From NCBI RefSeq assembly GCF_001722335.1, contig NZ_MIHA01000024.1, forward strand, positions 10,577 through 74,576: 64,000 nucleotides of DNA. The letters run 5' to 3'. The stretch comes from Mycolicibacterium flavescens. GTDB lineage: Bacteria; Actinomycetota; Actinomycetes; Mycobacteriales; Mycobacteriaceae. The stretch's first letter is position 1, and each line of letters begins with the position of its first letter. Positions 51,561-60,777 of this stretch are shown here, piece by piece. Made by a program: the position numbers and the translations under genes. A model generated the notes under the pieces. It was not told the DNA's origin, ran no database searches, and saw only the letters and a list, made by a program, of their open reading frames with translations.

Positions 51561-52451
51561 ATGACCACCACTGACTCAGAGATCGATCTCGACGCCCTGT
51601 CGAACGAGGACCACGGTTACACCGTCAACGACGAGGACGAGGACGACCCCGTGCTGCTCGACCGGGACGGCAACCCGATCGAGACGTGGCGCGAGCGCTA
51701 CCCGTACGACGCCCGGATGTCGCGCGAGGAGTACGAGCGCACGAAACGGCGCCTGCAGATCGAACTGCTCAAGCTGCAGAACTGGAGCAAACGCACCGGG
51801 GCCCGGCACGTGATCGTCTTCGAGGGCCGCGACGCGGCGGGTAAGGGTGGCTCGATCCAGCGGTTCATGGAACATCTCAATCCCCGCGGGGCCCGGGTGG
51901 TGGCGTTGGAGAAGCCGACCGAGGAAGAGAAGTCGCAGTGGTATTTCCAGCGGTACGTCCGGCATCTGCCGAGCGCCGGTGAGATGGTGCTGTTCGACCG
52001 GTCCTGGTACAACCGCGCCGGCGTCGAGCGGGTGATGGGGTTCTGCACGCCGAAGCAGCACGCCGAGTTCATGCGGCAGGCGCCGGCGTTCGAGGAGATG
52101 CTGGTCAACTCCGGCATCCACCTGACGAAGTTCTGGTTCTCGGTGTCGCCGTCGGAACAGCGCACACGATTCGCGATCCGGCTGGTGGACCCGTTGCGGC
52201 AGTGGAAGTTCTCGTCGATGGACATGGAAGCGGTCAACCGGTGGTCGGAGTACACCAGGGCCAAGGAGGAGATGTTCGTCGCCACCGACACCGACTACGC
52301 GCCGTGGATCGTGGTCAAGAGCAACGACAAGAAGCGCGGGCGGATCAACGCGATGCGGTATCTGTTGTCGCGCTTCGACTATGACGACAAGGACGTCGAC
52401 GCCGTCGGCGAGCCCGATCCGCTGATCGTGGGCCGCGCGCTGGAGGACTAG
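51561..52451 (+). CDS. ppk2: Polyphosphate kinase 2
   Basis: A 296-residue PPK2 that transfers phosphate between polyphosphate and nucleoside di- or triphosphates. After an acidic tail (DEDEDDP) come Walker A-like FEGRDAAGKGGSIQRF, Walker B LFDRSWYNRAGVERVMGF, the lid-module region WFSVSPSEQRTRFAIRLVDPLRQWKFS and C-terminal WIVVKSNDKKRGRINAMRYLL. It is a single PPK2 domain of normal length, of the class that mainly makes GTP or ATP from polyphosphate. It stands alone; a long hairpin lies just downstream. Confidence 0.95.
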   Translation: MTTTDSEIDLDALSNEDHGYTVNDEDEDDPVLLDRDGNPIETWRERYPYDARMSREEYERTKRRLQIELLKLQNWSKRTGARHVIVFEGRDAAGKGGSIQRFMEHLNPRGARVVALEKPTEEEKSQWYFQRYVRHLPSAGEMVLFDRSWYNRAGVERVMGFCTPKQHAEFMRQAPAFEEMLVNSGIHLTKFWFSVSPSEQRTRFAIRLVDPLRQWKFSSMDMEAVNRWSEYTRAKEEMFVATDTDYAPWIVVKSNDKKRGRINAMRYLLSRFDYDDKDVDAVGEPDPLIVGRALED

Positions 52452-52467
52452 AGGGTCGCTTTTTCCC

Positions 52468-52529
52468 CGCGAGCAGACGCGAAATGCCCTATTTTCGCGG
52501 GATTTGAGGTCACTTTGCGTCTGCTCGCG
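52468..52529. repeat. Long inverted repeat between ppk2 and the formate dehydrogenase operon
   Basis: CGCGAGCAGACGC (52468-52480) and GCGTCTGCTCGCG (52517-52529) form a perfect 13-base stem around 36 bases that contain ATTTTCGCGGG. The right arm encodes the last residues (SSRADAK) and precedes the stop of the NrfD-type gene. It is well placed as a bidirectional terminator between convergent operons. Confidence 0.72.
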
Positions 52530-53460
52530 AGGAGGCGTTGAGGCGCTCGCGTTGCGGGACCACCACGTACCTGGGGTCCTGGGTCGACGCGACGCCGGCT
52601 TCGAACACCCCGAACCGCTGCAGCGCGCTGCCGACAAGCAGCGCGGCCCCCGATACCGCCGTCACCGCGCGGTTGCGGCCCAGCACCGCACCGACCGCTC
52701 CCCCGACCGTCAACACCTCCGACAGCTGGCGCAACCGGTGCGGGCGTCCCGTCGTATACGCCTCACCCTCGATCCCCATGTTGTGCTCCATCGCCCGCGA
52801 CGCCGCGACCTCCAGCCCCGCGCCCAGCACCGCCATGCGTCGCGCCGGACCGGTCTCCTCATACGGCGCCAACAGCATTCCGAGCCCGGCGCCGCTGGCC
52901 GCCGCCGACCCGGTGAACACGAACGGCAGATACCGGTGCGCTTCCCGCCACGCCGGAACCGCGGTCTGCGACAACAACACCGCGGTGTACGATGCCACCC
53001 CCGGCGCGGTCGCCGCCGCCCACACCCCCGCCGGTCGCGCCGCCCAAGCCACCAGTCGGCCGACCCACTTCCGGCGCAGCCGCCGCGGCATCATCTCCGC
53101 GACCCCGGCCAGCCCGGCGCCCGGCCCGTACGCCGACAGCATCCACGTCCCCATGCTCATCGGCGAACTCGGCTTCGCGACCCGCAGCATGTGGTGGAAC
53201 CGCTCCGGCCGGCCCAGGTCGGCGATCAGGAAATACAAACTCGCCAAAACGCTGACCAGCGAACCGATCCGGCTCACCTTGCGCAGCCGCGGCCGGGCGG
53301 TCAAGTCGGCGCCGGCCCCCAGCATCGCCGACCCGGCCGACAACCCGCCGCAGAACAGGTACGCCGCGATTTTCCAGTCCCACACGGGCGTCTTGAGGAT
53401 CTGCCTGCCGTAGTACGACCGGAACTCGGCCTTCGGCACGTTGAGCTGTTCGCGCGGCAT
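52510..53460 (-). CDS. NrfD-type membrane subunit of formate dehydrogenase
   Basis: A 316-residue membrane protein. It starts MPREQLNVPKAEFRSYYGRQ and contains AAYLFCGGLSAGSAMLGAG and LFLIADLGRPERFHHMLR-type blocks (seen as YFLIADLGRPERF), the hallmarks of the NrfD/PsrC family of quinone-interacting anchors, with several helices. It would take electrons from the iron-sulfur subunit to menaquinone. The ATG overlaps the FdhB stop (ATGA). Its C-terminus is supplied by an intergenic inverted repeat. The operon order is fdhA-fdhB-nrfD. Confidence 0.88.
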   Translation of the reverse strand: MPREQLNVPKAEFRSYYGRQILKTPVWDWKIAAYLFCGGLSAGSAMLGAGADLTARPRLRKVSRIGSLVSVLASLYFLIADLGRPERFHHMLRVAKPSSPMSMGTWMLSAYGPGAGLAGVAEMMPRRLRRKWVGRLVAWAARPAGVWAAATAPGVASYTAVLLSQTAVPAWREAHRYLPFVFTGSAAASGAGLGMLLAPYEETGPARRMAVLGAGLEVAASRAMEHNMGIEGEAYTTGRPHRLRQLSEVLTVGGAVGAVLGRNRAVTAVSGAALLVGSALQRFGVFEAGVASTQDPRYVVVPQRERLNASSRADAK

Positions 53461-54362
53461 CAGCTTCGCTTCCCGACGAACGCCGACACCGCGATCCCCA
53501 CCAACGCCGACGCCGCCATCCCCGCGTACCGCCACATCGCGCCGATGTCGCGCGTCGGCACCACCGGGTCGGGCGGCAACCCGTAGACCTCCGGCTCGTC
53601 GAGCAGCAGGAAGAACGCCCCGTCGCCGCCGACACCGTCGTTGGGGTCCTCGCCGTACAGCCGCGCCTCGGTGATCCCGCGCTCGTGTAACTCGTTGACC
53701 CGCAACGCCGCCCGCTCACGCAGCTCGTCGAGCACCCCGAACTGGATGGAGTCCGTCGGGCACGCCTTGGCACACGCCGGTTCGAGCCCGTCGCGCAGCC
53801 GGTCGTAGCACAGCGTGCACTTCCAGGCGCGGCCGTCACCCTCGCGCCGCTCGATCACCCCGTACGGGCAACCCGACACGCAGTAGCCGCACCCGTTGCA
53901 GATGTCCTGCTGCACAACGACGGTCCCGAATTCGGTGCGGAACAGTGCGCCGGTCGGGCACACGTCCAGGCACCCGGCGTGGGTGCAGTGTTTGCACACG
54001 TCGCTGCTCATCAGCCAGCGGAAGTCCTGGCGGGTCTCGGCGCTCATCGTGTCGCCGGGGCGTTCGAATCCCGGCATGCCGAGGTCGACCCGCTGAGGGG
54101 ACGGCTGCTCGATGAACGCCACGTGCCGCCACGAGTTCGCGCCCAGTTCACCGGTGTTGTCGAACGACATGCCCAGCAGGTTGTAGCCGTCCCCCTCCCC
54201 GGAGACGGGGACGTTGTTCCACTCCTTGCACGCCACCTCGCACGCCTTGCAGCCGATGCACACCGAGGTGTCGGTGAAGAACCCCATCCGCGGCGGGTGC
54301 TCGCCGTAGCCCGCCTCGCCAGCGACGTCGTCCAGCGGACCGTAGAAACTGTTGCCGCTCAA
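53460..54362 (-). CDS. fdhB: Formate dehydrogenase iron-sulfur (beta) subunit
   Basis: A 300-residue electron-transfer subunit with four 4Fe-4S cysteine groups: CIGCKACEVAC, CKHCTHAGCLDVCP, CNGCGYCVSGCP and a fourth in CTLCYDRLRDGLEPACAKACP. Near the C-terminus a hydrophobic helix (AGMAASALVGIAVSAFVG) would anchor it. The start is TTG at 54362: GAGGAG lies 5 bases before it, and it overlaps the FdhA stop (TTGA). Upstream codons in this frame overlap the fdhA gene and are not used. Confidence 0.92.
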   Translation of the reverse strand: MSGNSFYGPLDDVAGEAGYGEHPPRMGFFTDTSVCIGCKACEVACKEWNNVPVSGEGDGYNLLGMSFDNTGELGANSWRHVAFIEQPSPQRVDLGMPGFERPGDTMSAETRQDFRWLMSSDVCKHCTHAGCLDVCPTGALFRTEFGTVVVQQDICNGCGYCVSGCPYGVIERREGDGRAWKCTLCYDRLRDGLEPACAKACPTDSIQFGVLDELRERAALRVNELHERGITEARLYGEDPNDGVGGDGAFFLLLDEPEVYGLPPDPVVPTRDIGAMWRYAGMAASALVGIAVSAFVGKRS

Positions 54363-57300
54363 GGCGTCTCCTCGGTGTGCTCGGTGGATGCCCCGGTGGT
54401 GTCCAGCGTGGTGCCGGTGTCGACGGTGATGTGGGCCCGGTCCCGGTACATCGCGATGTACTCGAGCAGCGCCGGACCCCGCGGCCGCCGGCCGGGCTGG
54501 ATGTCGCACGTCGCGACCTTGCTCTCCTGGATGAACACGTTCGGGTCGGCCACCACGCCGAGCAGGTCGTTGACCACGTCACCGTCGATCAGGCCCGAGC
54601 CGCCCCAGTGGTATGGCATCCAGATCTGATGCACGACACGGTCTTCGAGACGCAGCGGCCGCATCCGGTCGGTGACGAGCACCCGCGCGTCGACCGCGGC
54701 GCGGCTGGTGACCACGTGCGCCCACTCCAGGTGCGTCAGTCCCCGCTCGGCGGCCAGCTCCGGGGACACCTCGACGAACAGCGCCGGCTGCAGCTCGCTC
54801 AGATACGGCAGCTGACGGCTCATCCCGCCCGCGGTGTGGTGCTCGGTGAGGCGGGATGCGGTGAAGATGAACGGGAACACGTCACCGTGCGGTTCAGGCG
54901 GCGACGGGTTCGACGGGTTGTCCGCGCGCCCGTACACCTTGCGCGCCGGGTTGCCCTGCTGCTTGTAGAGCGCGTTGGCCATCGGCGACTCGTGCGGTTC
55001 GTAGTGCGTCGGCATCGGCCCGTCGAGCACCCCGTTCGGCGCGAACAGCCACGCCTTGCCGTCGGCCTGCATCACGAAGGCGTCGTCGCCGCGCAGCGCA
55101 GCCACGCCGACGGCGTCCTCCGGCGGCTGGTAGCCCGGCGGCTTGGTCTTCTCGAAGTCCGGGACGTCGTAACCGGTCCACTCCCCCTTATCGGCGTCCC
55201 ACCAGACCAGCTTCTTGCGCTCACTCCACGGCCGGCCCTGCGGATCGGCCGACGCGCGGTTGTAGAGCACGCGGCGGTTCATCGGCCACACCCAGCCCCA
55301 CTGCGCGTCGTCGTGCGGTTCGCGCCGGGCCGCCTGGTTGACCTCGTCGGCGTACACGCCGCTGTAGATCCAGCAGCCGCACATCGTCGAGCCGTCGGCC
55401 TTGAGCGACAGGTAGTTGTCGACGGCGCGGTCGGTCGTCAGATCCACCCCGCTGATGCGCCGCAGCACATCGTCGGCCGACGGCTCGTCGCCGTGCATCC
55501 GGTAGTCCCACGACAGGTCCAGTAGCGGGCGGTCTCGCTCATCCGTTGAGCCGGCGAGCTTTTCGCGCAGAATCCGGCCCAGGTGGTAGAAGAACCACAA
55601 CTCCGAGCGGGCGTCGCCGGGCGGTTCGACCGCCTGCTCGCGCCACTGCAGCTTGCGCTGGGTCTGGGTGAACGTGCCGGACTTCTCGACATGTGAGGCG
55701 GCCGGGAACAGGAACACCTCGGTGCGGCACGTCTCGGGGCTGATCTCGCCGGTCTCGATCTCAGGGGCGTCCCTCCAGAACGTCGCGCTCTCGATCTCGA
55801 CGAGGTCGCGCACCACCAGCCAGTCCAGGTTGGCCATGCCGAGCCGCTGCAACCGGCCGTGCGCCGACCCGACCGCCGGGTTCTGCCCCAGCAGGAAATA
55901 GCCGAACACCTTGCCGTCGACCATGTCCATCACCGTGCGATAGGTCCCGTGGTCGCCGTTGATGCGCGGCAGGTAGTCGAAGCAGAAGTCGTTCTCGGCG
56001 GTCGCGTGCTCGCCCCAGTACTCCTTGAGCAGCGACACCATGTACGTATCGGCGTTGTGCCAGAAGCCTTTCTGGTTCTTGCCGCGGATGTCGTCGACGT
56101 ACTGCGTCAGCGTCTCCTGACCGGCGTGCGGCATCGCGAGATAGCCGGGCAGCAGGTTGAACAGCGTCGGCACGTCGGTGGAGCCCTGGATGCTGGCGTG
56201 CCCGCGCAGCGCGAACACCCCGCCGCCGGGGCGGCCGATGTTGCCCAGCAGCAACTGGATGATCGACCCGGCCCGGATGAACTGCGCGCCCATCGTGTGC
56301 TGCGTCCACCCGACGCTGTACACCAGCGCGGCGGTGCGCTCGCGGCCCGAGTTCTGCGTCCACGCCCGCGCGATGTCCAGGAAATCCTCGGCGGACACAC
56401 CGCACACCCGCTCGACCATCTCCGGGGTGTAGCGCGCGTAGTGCCGCTTGAGGATCTGGAACACACAGCGCGGGTGCTGCAGCGTCGGGTCGTTCGGAAT
56501 CGTCTGCGCCGTATGGTCGATCGGCGCACCACCGGACCCCTGCTGGTCCGGCGCGGCCTGCTCCTTGGCGCCGGATCCGCCGCCCTCGGGGTCGGTCTTC
56601 TCGTACTGCCACGTCGTCGGGTCGTAGGAGGCGGTCTCGTCGTCGTAGCCGGAGAACAGCCCGTCGAGGTCCTCGGCGTCCTGGAACCGCTCGTCGACGA
56701 TGAACGACGCGTTGGTGTAGGCCGTGACGTACTCGCGGAAGTCCAGGTCGTTGCTCAGGATGTAGTTGATCACCCCGCCGAGGAACGCGATGTCACTGCC
56801 GGCGCGCAGCGTCAGGTGCTGGTCGGCCAGCGCGCTGGTCCGGGTGAACCGCGGGTCGATGTGGACGACGCGGGCGCCGCGGGCCTTGGCCTCGACCACC
56901 CACTGGAACCCCACCGGATGGGCCTCGGCCATGTTCGAACCCATGATCACGATGAAGTCCGAGTTAGCGAGATCCTGCTGGTAGTCCGTCGCCCCGCCGC
57001 GACCGAAGGAGGCTCCCAGACCGGGAACCGTGGCGCTGTGTCAAATACGCGCCTGGTTCTCGATCTGTAGCGCCCCCAACGCGGTGAACAACTTCTTGAT
57101 CAGGTAGTTCTCTTCGTTGTCCAGCGTCGCGCCGCCCAGGCTCGCGATGCCCATGGTGCGGCGCAGCGTGTTGCGGTCGGCGTCGAACTGCTGCCAGCCC
57201 TTCTCGCGCGCGTCGAGCACCCGGTCGGCAACCATGTTCATCGCCGTGTCCAGGTCGATCTCCTGCCACTCGGTGGCATACGGCGGGCGGTAGCGCACCT

Positions 57301-57610
57301 TGGTCAGCCGCTGCGGCCCGGTGACCAGCTGCTTGCTCGCAGAACCCTTGGGGCACAGGCGACCTCGCGACACCGGACTGTCGGGGTTGCCCTCGATCTG
57401 GATGACCTTCTCGTCTTTGACGTAGACCTTCTGCGCGCAGCCGACCGCGCAGTACGGGCACACCGAGTGCGCGACCCGGTCGGCCTCGACGGTGCGCGGG
57501 GTCAGTTCGAACGAGCGCTTCGACTGGGCGGCCCGGCCGCGACCCAGCCGGTCCTCACCGGTGAGCTGCCGGTACACCGGCCACGACTGGAACAGACCCT
57601 TGATGTCCAC
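54359..57610 (-). CDS. fdhA: Formate dehydrogenase catalytic subunit with selenocysteine (Sec190)
   Basis: A protein of about 1083 residues, read through an in-frame UGA at 57041-57043 as Sec190. It binds a molybdopterin-guanine cofactor and a 4Fe-4S cluster (CPYCAVGC at 51-58, plus Cys86 in RGRLCPKG). The UGA context ENQARI-Sec-HSATVPGLG is that of selenium formate dehydrogenases, and both sides of the UGA are one protein. Downstream are NSDFIVIMGSNMAEAHPVGFQ and MGAQFIRAGSIIQLLLGNIGRPGGG. The start GTG at 57610 has AAGGAGG 4-5 bases upstream. A SECIS-like hairpin lies right after the UGA. It oxidises formate, with electrons passed to FdhB and the NrfD anchor. Confidence 0.95.
57011..57043 (-). 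promoter_or_regulatory. Bacterial SECIS element after the fdhA UGA
   Basis: On the minus strand the UGA (57043-57041) is followed by 11 bases and then GGTTCCC-GGTCT-GGGAGCC (57029-57011): a 7-base stem (one G-U pair) closed by a GGTCT loop. Loop sequence, stem length and distance match the E. coli fdhF SECIS core that SelB recognises (loop GGUCU). It lies wholly inside the coding sequence. Confidence 0.9.
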
Positions 57611-57732
57611 TGCGCCTCCTTGAACCACTCACGGCCGGACTTACCCGGAGATGCCTCCATCAAACAGTGCCACAGATTGTCAGCGCGTGAGATCTCGGCG
57701 CGAGTCAGCTGTGAACCCTCTATGGTTCTGCT

Positions 57733-58581
57733 GTGGCCGAAATCGACCGTCGCAGCCTGATGATGATGACCGGAGTCGCCGCGATCGGCGCGACCATGTC
57801 CGCGCCGCTGGCCAACGCGTCGCCGCTGCGCCCCGCCCCACCTGCGCAGCCACCGGTCGCCGCCGCGGGTTCGTACCTGTTCGTCGACGAGTTCGACGGC
57901 CCGGCCGGCTCGGCACCCGACCCGTCGAAGTGGATCATCCAGAACTGGGACGACCCGGTGACCCCGCCGCTGGCCGGGCATTACCGCGACGACCGCCGCA
58001 ACGTGTTCGTCGACGGCAACTCCAACCTCGTGCTGTGCGCGACGCGCGAGGGCGACCAGTACTTCAGCGGCCGCGTCATGAGCCACTTCCGCGGCCAGAT
58101 CGGCACCACCTGGGAAGCGCGCATCAAGCTCGACTGCATGCACCCCGGGCTGTGGCCGGCCTACTGGCTGCTGAACCAGGACCCGCTGCCCGACGGCGAG
58201 GTCGACATCGTCGAGTACTACGGCAACGGGTTGTGGCCGCCCGGCACCACCGTGCACGCCGCGTCGAACGGCAAGACGTGGAAGGGCAAGTCGATCCCCG
58301 AACTCGTCGACCCCGCCTGGCACACCTGGCGGGTGCACTGGGGCGAGGAAGGCTTCCAGTTCTGGCGCGATTACGTCGACGGCGCCGAACCGTACTTCAC
58401 CGTCAACAACAACCCGATTCCGGTGCACGGCCGGCCCGGTGACCTGCGGTGGCCGTTCGGCATCCCCGGCTACTGGATGCAGGCGATCTTCAACCTGGCG
58501 GTCGGTGGTAGCGGCGGCGGCGATCCCGCGCGCGCCCCGTACCCGTCGGTGATGCTGGTCGACTGGATCCGCGTCTGGTAG
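57733..58581 (+). CDS. Secreted glycoside hydrolase family 16 protein
   Basis: A 282-residue exported beta-glucanase-like enzyme. The N-terminus (DRRSLMMMTGVAAIGATMSAPLANA) is a Tat-type signal with a likely cut after ANA. The GH16 catalytic motif ExDxxE is GEVDIVEYYG (nucleophile and acid/base glutamates intact), preceded by HPGLWPAYWLL and followed by WHTWRVHWGEEGFQFWRD. It probably cuts a beta-1,3- or 1,4-linked glucan or galactan. The GTG at 57733 follows a 120-base gap with the divergent fdhA. Confidence 0.9.
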   Translation: MAEIDRRSLMMMTGVAAIGATMSAPLANASPLRPAPPAQPPVAAAGSYLFVDEFDGPAGSAPDPSKWIIQNWDDPVTPPLAGHYRDDRRNVFVDGNSNLVLCATREGDQYFSGRVMSHFRGQIGTTWEARIKLDCMHPGLWPAYWLLNQDPLPDGEVDIVEYYGNGLWPPGTTVHAASNGKTWKGKSIPELVDPAWHTWRVHWGEEGFQFWRDYVDGAEPYFTVNNNPIPVHGRPGDLRWPFGIPGYWMQAIFNLAVGGSGGGDPARAPYPSVMLVDWIRVW

Positions 58582-58598
58582 AGCTGCGGCGGCCGTGG

Positions 58599-60071
58599 AT
58601 GGCCCCGCTGCTGGTCGCCGTCCTCGGCGCCGCGGTCAGCCTCGCCGGCGCGGGTCGCCCGTCATTCTGGTACGACGAGGCCGCCACGATCTCGGCGTCC
58701 TACAGCCGGTCGCTGCCCGAGCTGTGGCAGATGCTGCGCGACGTCGACGCCGTGCACGGCCTCTACTACGTGCTGATGCACGGCTGGTTCTCGGTGGTCC
58801 CGCCGACCGAGTTCTGGTCGCGGGTGCCCAGCGGCCTGGCGGTCGGCGCCGCGGCGGCCGGGGTGATGGTGCTGGGCACACAGCTGACGTCGCGCACCGT
58901 CGGGGTGGTCGCCGGGGTGATGTGCGCGATCCTGCCGCGCAGCACCTGGGCCGGCATCGAGGCGCGGCCGTATGCGCTGTCGATGACCGCGGCGGTGTGG
59001 CTGGCGGTGCTGCTGGTCTGTGCGTGCCGGCGCGAATCCCGTTGGCTGTGGGTAGGTTACGGTGCGTTGCTCGGCGTGTCGGTGGTGCTCGACGTGTACC
59101 TGGCGCTGCTGGTGTTCGCGCACGCGGTGTTCGTGGTGATGTTCGCGCGGCGCGCTTGGGTGCGGTTCGCGGTGGCGTCGTCTGCCGCGCTGGTGGTGAC
59201 GGCGCCGTTTGTCGCGGTGGTGGCGGGGCAGGCCAAGCAGGTCGCGTGGATCACGCCGATCGGCTTGCGGACGTTCGAAGACGTTGCGGTGCAGCAGTAT
59301 TTCGACCGCAGCCCGTATTTCGCGGTGCTGGCGGCGCTGGTCGTGGTGGCCGCGGCGGCGGTGTGGGCGACCGCGCGGTTCGACTCGGGTGAGCGGGCGG
59401 CGGTGGCGCTGGCGGTCGGGTGGATCGTGTTTCCGACGACGGTGATCGTCGCGTACTCCGCGATCGCCGAGCCGCTCTACACGCCGCGCTACCTGTGCTT
59501 CACCGCGCCGGCGATGGCGTTGCTGCTCGGGGTGTGCATCGTCGCGCTGGCCAGGTCGGGGTGGATCGCGGCGACGGTGGTCGCGCTGTTCGCCGTCGTC
59601 GCAGCACACAATCATGTTGCGGTGCAACGGGGTCCGTACGCGAAGTACGGTATGGACTACAGCCCGGTGGCCGACCTGATCACCGCCTCGGCGGCTCCCG
59701 GTGACTGCCTGCTGGTCAACGACACCGTCACGTTCCATCCCGCGCCGATGCGCCCGCTGCTGGCCGCCCGCCCCGACGCGTACCGTCCGCTGATCGACGT
59801 CAGCCTGTGGCAACGGGCCACCGACACCCGCGCCGTGTTCGACACCAACCTCATCCCGGAGGCGTCGGTGGGGCCGCTCGAACGCTGCGCGACGGTGTGG
59901 ATCGTCACCCAGGCCGACCCCCTCGCACCTGTCCACGAGACGGGTGTGGCGATTCCACCCGGACCGCTGTTCGGCAGCACCCGCGCGTTCGCCGTCACCC
60001 ACGACCTCGGCCTGCGGTTGGTGCAGCGGTGGCAGTTCAACCTGGTGCAGGTGATCAAGGCGGTGCGCTGA
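58599..60071 (+). CDS. GT-C-type polyprenyl-linked glycosyltransferase, GT39-like
   Basis: A 490-residue multi-pass membrane enzyme. The first loop has FWYDEAATISASYSRSLPELW, the acidic Asp-Glu motif of GT-C mannosyl- or arabinosyltransferases that use polyprenyl-phosphate sugars. About ten hydrophobic helices follow, and the C-terminal part (about 385-490) is extracytoplasmic. It would add sugars to an exported glycan or protein. The start ATG at 58599 is 18 bases after the GH16 stop, so the two are likely co-transcribed. The exact sugar is unknown. Confidence 0.82.
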   Translation: MAPLLVAVLGAAVSLAGAGRPSFWYDEAATISASYSRSLPELWQMLRDVDAVHGLYYVLMHGWFSVVPPTEFWSRVPSGLAVGAAAAGVMVLGTQLTSRTVGVVAGVMCAILPRSTWAGIEARPYALSMTAAVWLAVLLVCACRRESRWLWVGYGALLGVSVVLDVYLALLVFAHAVFVVMFARRAWVRFAVASSAALVVTAPFVAVVAGQAKQVAWITPIGLRTFEDVAVQQYFDRSPYFAVLAALVVVAAAAVWATARFDSGERAAVALAVGWIVFPTTVIVAYSAIAEPLYTPRYLCFTAPAMALLLGVCIVALARSGWIAATVVALFAVVAAHNHVAVQRGPYAKYGMDYSPVADLITASAAPGDCLLVNDTVTFHPAPMRPLLAARPDAYRPLIDVSLWQRATDTRAVFDTNLIPEASVGPLERCATVWIVTQADPLAPVHETGVAIPPGPLFGSTRAFAVTHDLGLRLVQRWQFNLVQVIKAVR

Positions 60072-60133
60072 CGCGGGAAGCTGCGGCGCGCGCGGCGCGT
60101 TCACGATGGAAGCACCGACAGTAGGGAGCCCAG

Positions 60134-60598
60134 ATGAGCCCGTTGATTCCGCCGTTCACCCACGACACCGCGGTCGCGAAGGTCCGCGCCGGTGAGGACC
60201 TGTGGAACACCCGCGAACCCGAACGGGTCGCGCTCGGCTACACGCCGGACAGCTGGTGGCGCAACCGGTCGACGTTCGTGCAGGGCCGCGAGCAGATCGT
60301 CGAGTTCCTGACCGACAAATGGCGGCGCGAGCTCGAGTACCGGCTGATCAAGGAACTGTGGACCTACGGCGACGACCGGTTGGCGGTGCGGTTCGCCTAC
60401 GAGTACCACGACGCCGACGGGCGGTGGTTCCGCGCGTACGGCAACGAGAACTGGGAGTTCACCGCCGACGGGCTGATGAGAACCCGGCACGCCAGCATCA
60501 ACGACGTCGCGATCGACGAGGAACAGCGGCTGTTCCACTGGGACCGCTCCGGCCCGCGGCCCGCCGACCATCCGGGACTCACCGAACTGGGGCTGTAG
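60134..60598 (+). CDS. DUF1348/SnoaL-like protein
   Basis: A 154-residue protein of the DUF1348 family (nuclear-transport-factor-2 fold): the start [26 protein letters not shown], the middle [19 protein letters not shown] and [29 protein letters not shown] are typical. Members are cytoplasmic, often stress-related, and of unknown chemistry. ATG at 60134 with GGGAGCC upstream. It ends three bases before the remnant gene that leads into the SDR gene. Confidence 0.85.
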   Translation: MSPLIPPFTHDTAVAKVRAGEDLWNTREPERVALGYTPDSWWRNRSTFVQGREQIVEFLTDKWRRELEYRLIKELWTYGDDRLAVRFAYEYHDADGRWFRAYGNENWEFTADGLMRTRHASINDVAIDEEQRLFHWDRSGPRPADHPGLTELGL

Positions 60599-60600
60599 CC

Positions 60601-60777
60601 GTGCCGATGATGACGGCGGTGGGTGTGCGGGCGTACGGCGGCCTGACACAGGTGCGGCTGCGCGTACACGCCGCGACGGTCAATCCCGGGGACGTCCTGC
60701 TGCGCACCGGCTTGGTGGACGAAATCGGGGCCGAAGCCCGCACCGCCCACCTGCACAACGAAAGGACACTGCGATGA
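60601..60777 (+). pseudogene. Remnant of a zinc-free alcohol dehydrogenase/quinone oxidoreductase
   Basis: A 58-codon frame (GTG at 60601) reading MTAVGVRAYGGLTQ then VRLRVHAATVNPGDVLLRTG and LVDEIGAEARTAHLHN. The first part matches the start of QOR-type MDR proteins (usually about 320 residues). The piece between GGLTQ and VRLRV lacks the usual strand, and the whole catalytic and Rossmann parts are missing. It is best read as a gene reduced by internal and terminal deletions. Its stop overlaps the SDR start (ATGA), so it may still be translated. Confidence 0.65.

Noticed and set aside
57041..57043. The stop between the two formate dehydrogenase frames as a nonsense mutation
   Set aside because: The UGA sits at the conserved selenocysteine position, is followed by a SECIS hairpin, and selA/selB are present.
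57611..57732. tRNA(Sec) gene near fdhA or selB
   Set aside because: The gap is about 120 bases and no cloverleaf with a TCA anticodon and long variable arm could be formed; the selB-flanking gap is only 7 bases.
60601..60777. A genuine independent small protein
   Set aside because: Its conserved block belongs to a much larger dehydrogenase family and the rest is missing, so a remnant is the simpler reading.
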